Assembly (NCBI GenBank): GCA_050694275.1
Contig: JBOGXF010000142.1
Location: 1 to 6,494 of the forward strand
Source: JBOGXF01 sp050694275
Lineage (GTDB): Bacteria; Actinomycetota; CADDZG01; WHSQ01
DNA: 6,494 nt
Reading direction: 5' to 3'
In this document: positions 5,613 through 6,494 of the stretch, piece by piece
Numbering within the stretch: position 1 is the first letter of the stretch
How the letters are laid out: every line of letters starts with the position of its first letter
Notes under the pieces: model-generated
Databases searched by the model: none
Seen by the model: only the letters and a program-made list of their open reading frames with translations
What the model was told of the DNA's origin: nothing
Program-made: the position numbers and the translations under genes

Positions 5613-5632
5613 ATCGGAAGCCGAGCCTACAA

Positions 5633-6494
5633 CTAGATCTCGCCGCGGACGATGTCGACCGCCTTCTTGATGTTGGAGAGCTTCTCCTTCGCCTCTTCGG
5701 GGGTGCGCGTCTTGAGCCCGCAATCGGGATCCACGAACATGCGCTCGGGTGGGATGTGCTTGAGCGACCTGCGGATTCCCTCCGCGATCTCGTCGACGGG
5801 CTCGATGCGGTGGGAGTGCACGTCCGAGACCCCCAGGCCGATGTGCTTGGTAAACGGGTGGTCGGAGAACTCGTCGAGCAGCGAGTATTCGGAGTTGGCG
5901 AACTCGAGGTCGATCTGGTCCACGGGAATCTCGAGCATCTTTGGATAGGCCTGGTGAAAGTCGCCGTAGCAGATGTGAGTGATCGTGTGGGCCCCGAGCG
6001 GCTCCGTCACGATACCCATCGCCTCGATGACCAGGTCGAGCTCGTCCATGCGAGTCGAAGCGGCGGGCTCGTCGATCTGAATGTAGCGCGCCCCGGCCCG
6101 TTCGAGATCGAGCGCCTCGTCACGAATCACCCTCGCGAGATCCAGCACGAAGTCACGTCTCGTGTCGTAGTGCTCGTTGAACGACCAATCGCAGATCGTG
6201 TAGGGACCGGTCAGCATCCCCTTGACCGGCCGGTCGGTCAGGGACTGCGCGTACTCCCACCATTCGACGGTAACCGGATGATCCCGGCCGACAGGTCCCG
6301 TGGCGATCGGTTTGCGGTAGTAGCGATTGCCGTAGGACCGAACAAGCCCACCTATCTCGAGGCCCGGCAACTCTTCTGCAAAGAACGCGACCATGTCTCC
6401 GCGATACTGCTCCCCATCGACGACTAGATCGGTGCCGATCGACTCTTGGAACTCGATCCATTCGCGAGTTGCCTGCTTCTCGAGCTCGCGCAAC
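5633..6494 (-). CDS. Core MetE-type cobalamin-independent methionine synthase, partial (5' end beyond right edge)
   Basis: 287 codons of the catalytic (C-terminal) barrel of MetE are visible; the stop is at 5633. The apparent TTG at 6493 is just an internal Leu codon, and the true start is outside. The zinc ligands are all present: HICYGD (H173, C175), DLEFAN (E197) and DPDCGLKTR (C258), numbering from the edge. Their 2-, 22- and 61-residue spacings equal those of E. coli MetE H641/C643/E665/C726. LIQIDEP-like YIQIDEPA (138-144) matches the homocysteine-binding strand. Whether an N-terminal MetE domain precedes it cannot be seen; its loops look like the short stand-alone core enzymes of about 340 residues. 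Those transfer a methyl group to homocysteine; the methyl donor of core enzymes may be a corrinoid protein or methyl-folate. Co-transcription with the riboswitch operon is possible. Confidence 0.85.
   Translation of the reverse strand, partial: LRELEKQATREWIEFQESIGTDLVVDGEQYRGDMVAFFAEELPGLEIGGLVRSYGNRYYRKPIATGPVGRDHPVTVEWWEYAQSLTDRPVKGMLTGPYTICDWSFNEHYDTRRDFVLDLARVIRDEALDLERAGARYIQIDEPAASTRMDELDLVIEAMGIVTEPLGAHTITHICYGDFHQAYPKMLEIPVDQIDLEFANSEYSLLDEFSDHPFTKHIGLGVSDVHSHRIEPVDEIAEGIRRSLKHIPPERMFVDPDCGLKTRTPEEAKEKLSNIKKAVDIVRGEI

Noticed and set aside
5756..6427. 223-codon plus-strand open frame
   Set aside because: It lies fully antisense to the MetE core with conserved zinc ligands; no own motif is seen.

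Overview
This is high-GC bacterial DNA. A WhiB-family gene is present, and that family is essentially confined to Actinomycetota and their phages, so an actinobacterium is the best reading. Genus and class cannot be fixed from this window. I saw no rRNA, tRNA, CRISPR array or insertion sequence.

Left part (1-2333). A PucR-type regulator runs off the left edge on the minus strand. It sits directly behind a DUF302 protein, with stop and start sharing ATGA. Both diverge across 46 bp from a plus-strand glutamate formiminotransferase (ftcD, histidine degradation / one-carbon folate metabolism).

Middle part (2270-3366). A very basic, histone-H1-like protein made of 22-residue repeats is convergent with ftcD; the two genes meet on a shared CTAG. 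Its likely terminator lies inside the end of ftcD, and its leader can fold so that the ribosome site is in a hairpin loop. Upstream on the same strand is a whiB gene with a good promoter. An 11-bp sequence is shared by the upstream regions of the histone-like gene and whiB.

Right part (3445-6494). A minus-strand set of genes: a core MetE-type methionine synthase, cut by the right edge; then a thiamine pyrophosphate (TPP) riboswitch; then a sodium:solute symporter whose Shine-Dalgarno is the last element of the riboswitch; then, 3 and 7 nt apart, a small zinc-ribbon protein and a single-domain response-regulator receiver lacking the usual Thr/Ser. The riboswitch marks the symporter as a likely transporter of thiamine or a thiamine precursor. 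The two small downstream genes are probably carried on the same message.

Most genes belong to known families. The least ordinary parts are the TPP-controlled transporter/zinc-ribbon/receiver operon, the repeat-built basic protein with its structured leader and antisense-embedded terminator, and the motif linking the whiB and histone-like promoters. I found no clear evidence of a wholly new system.
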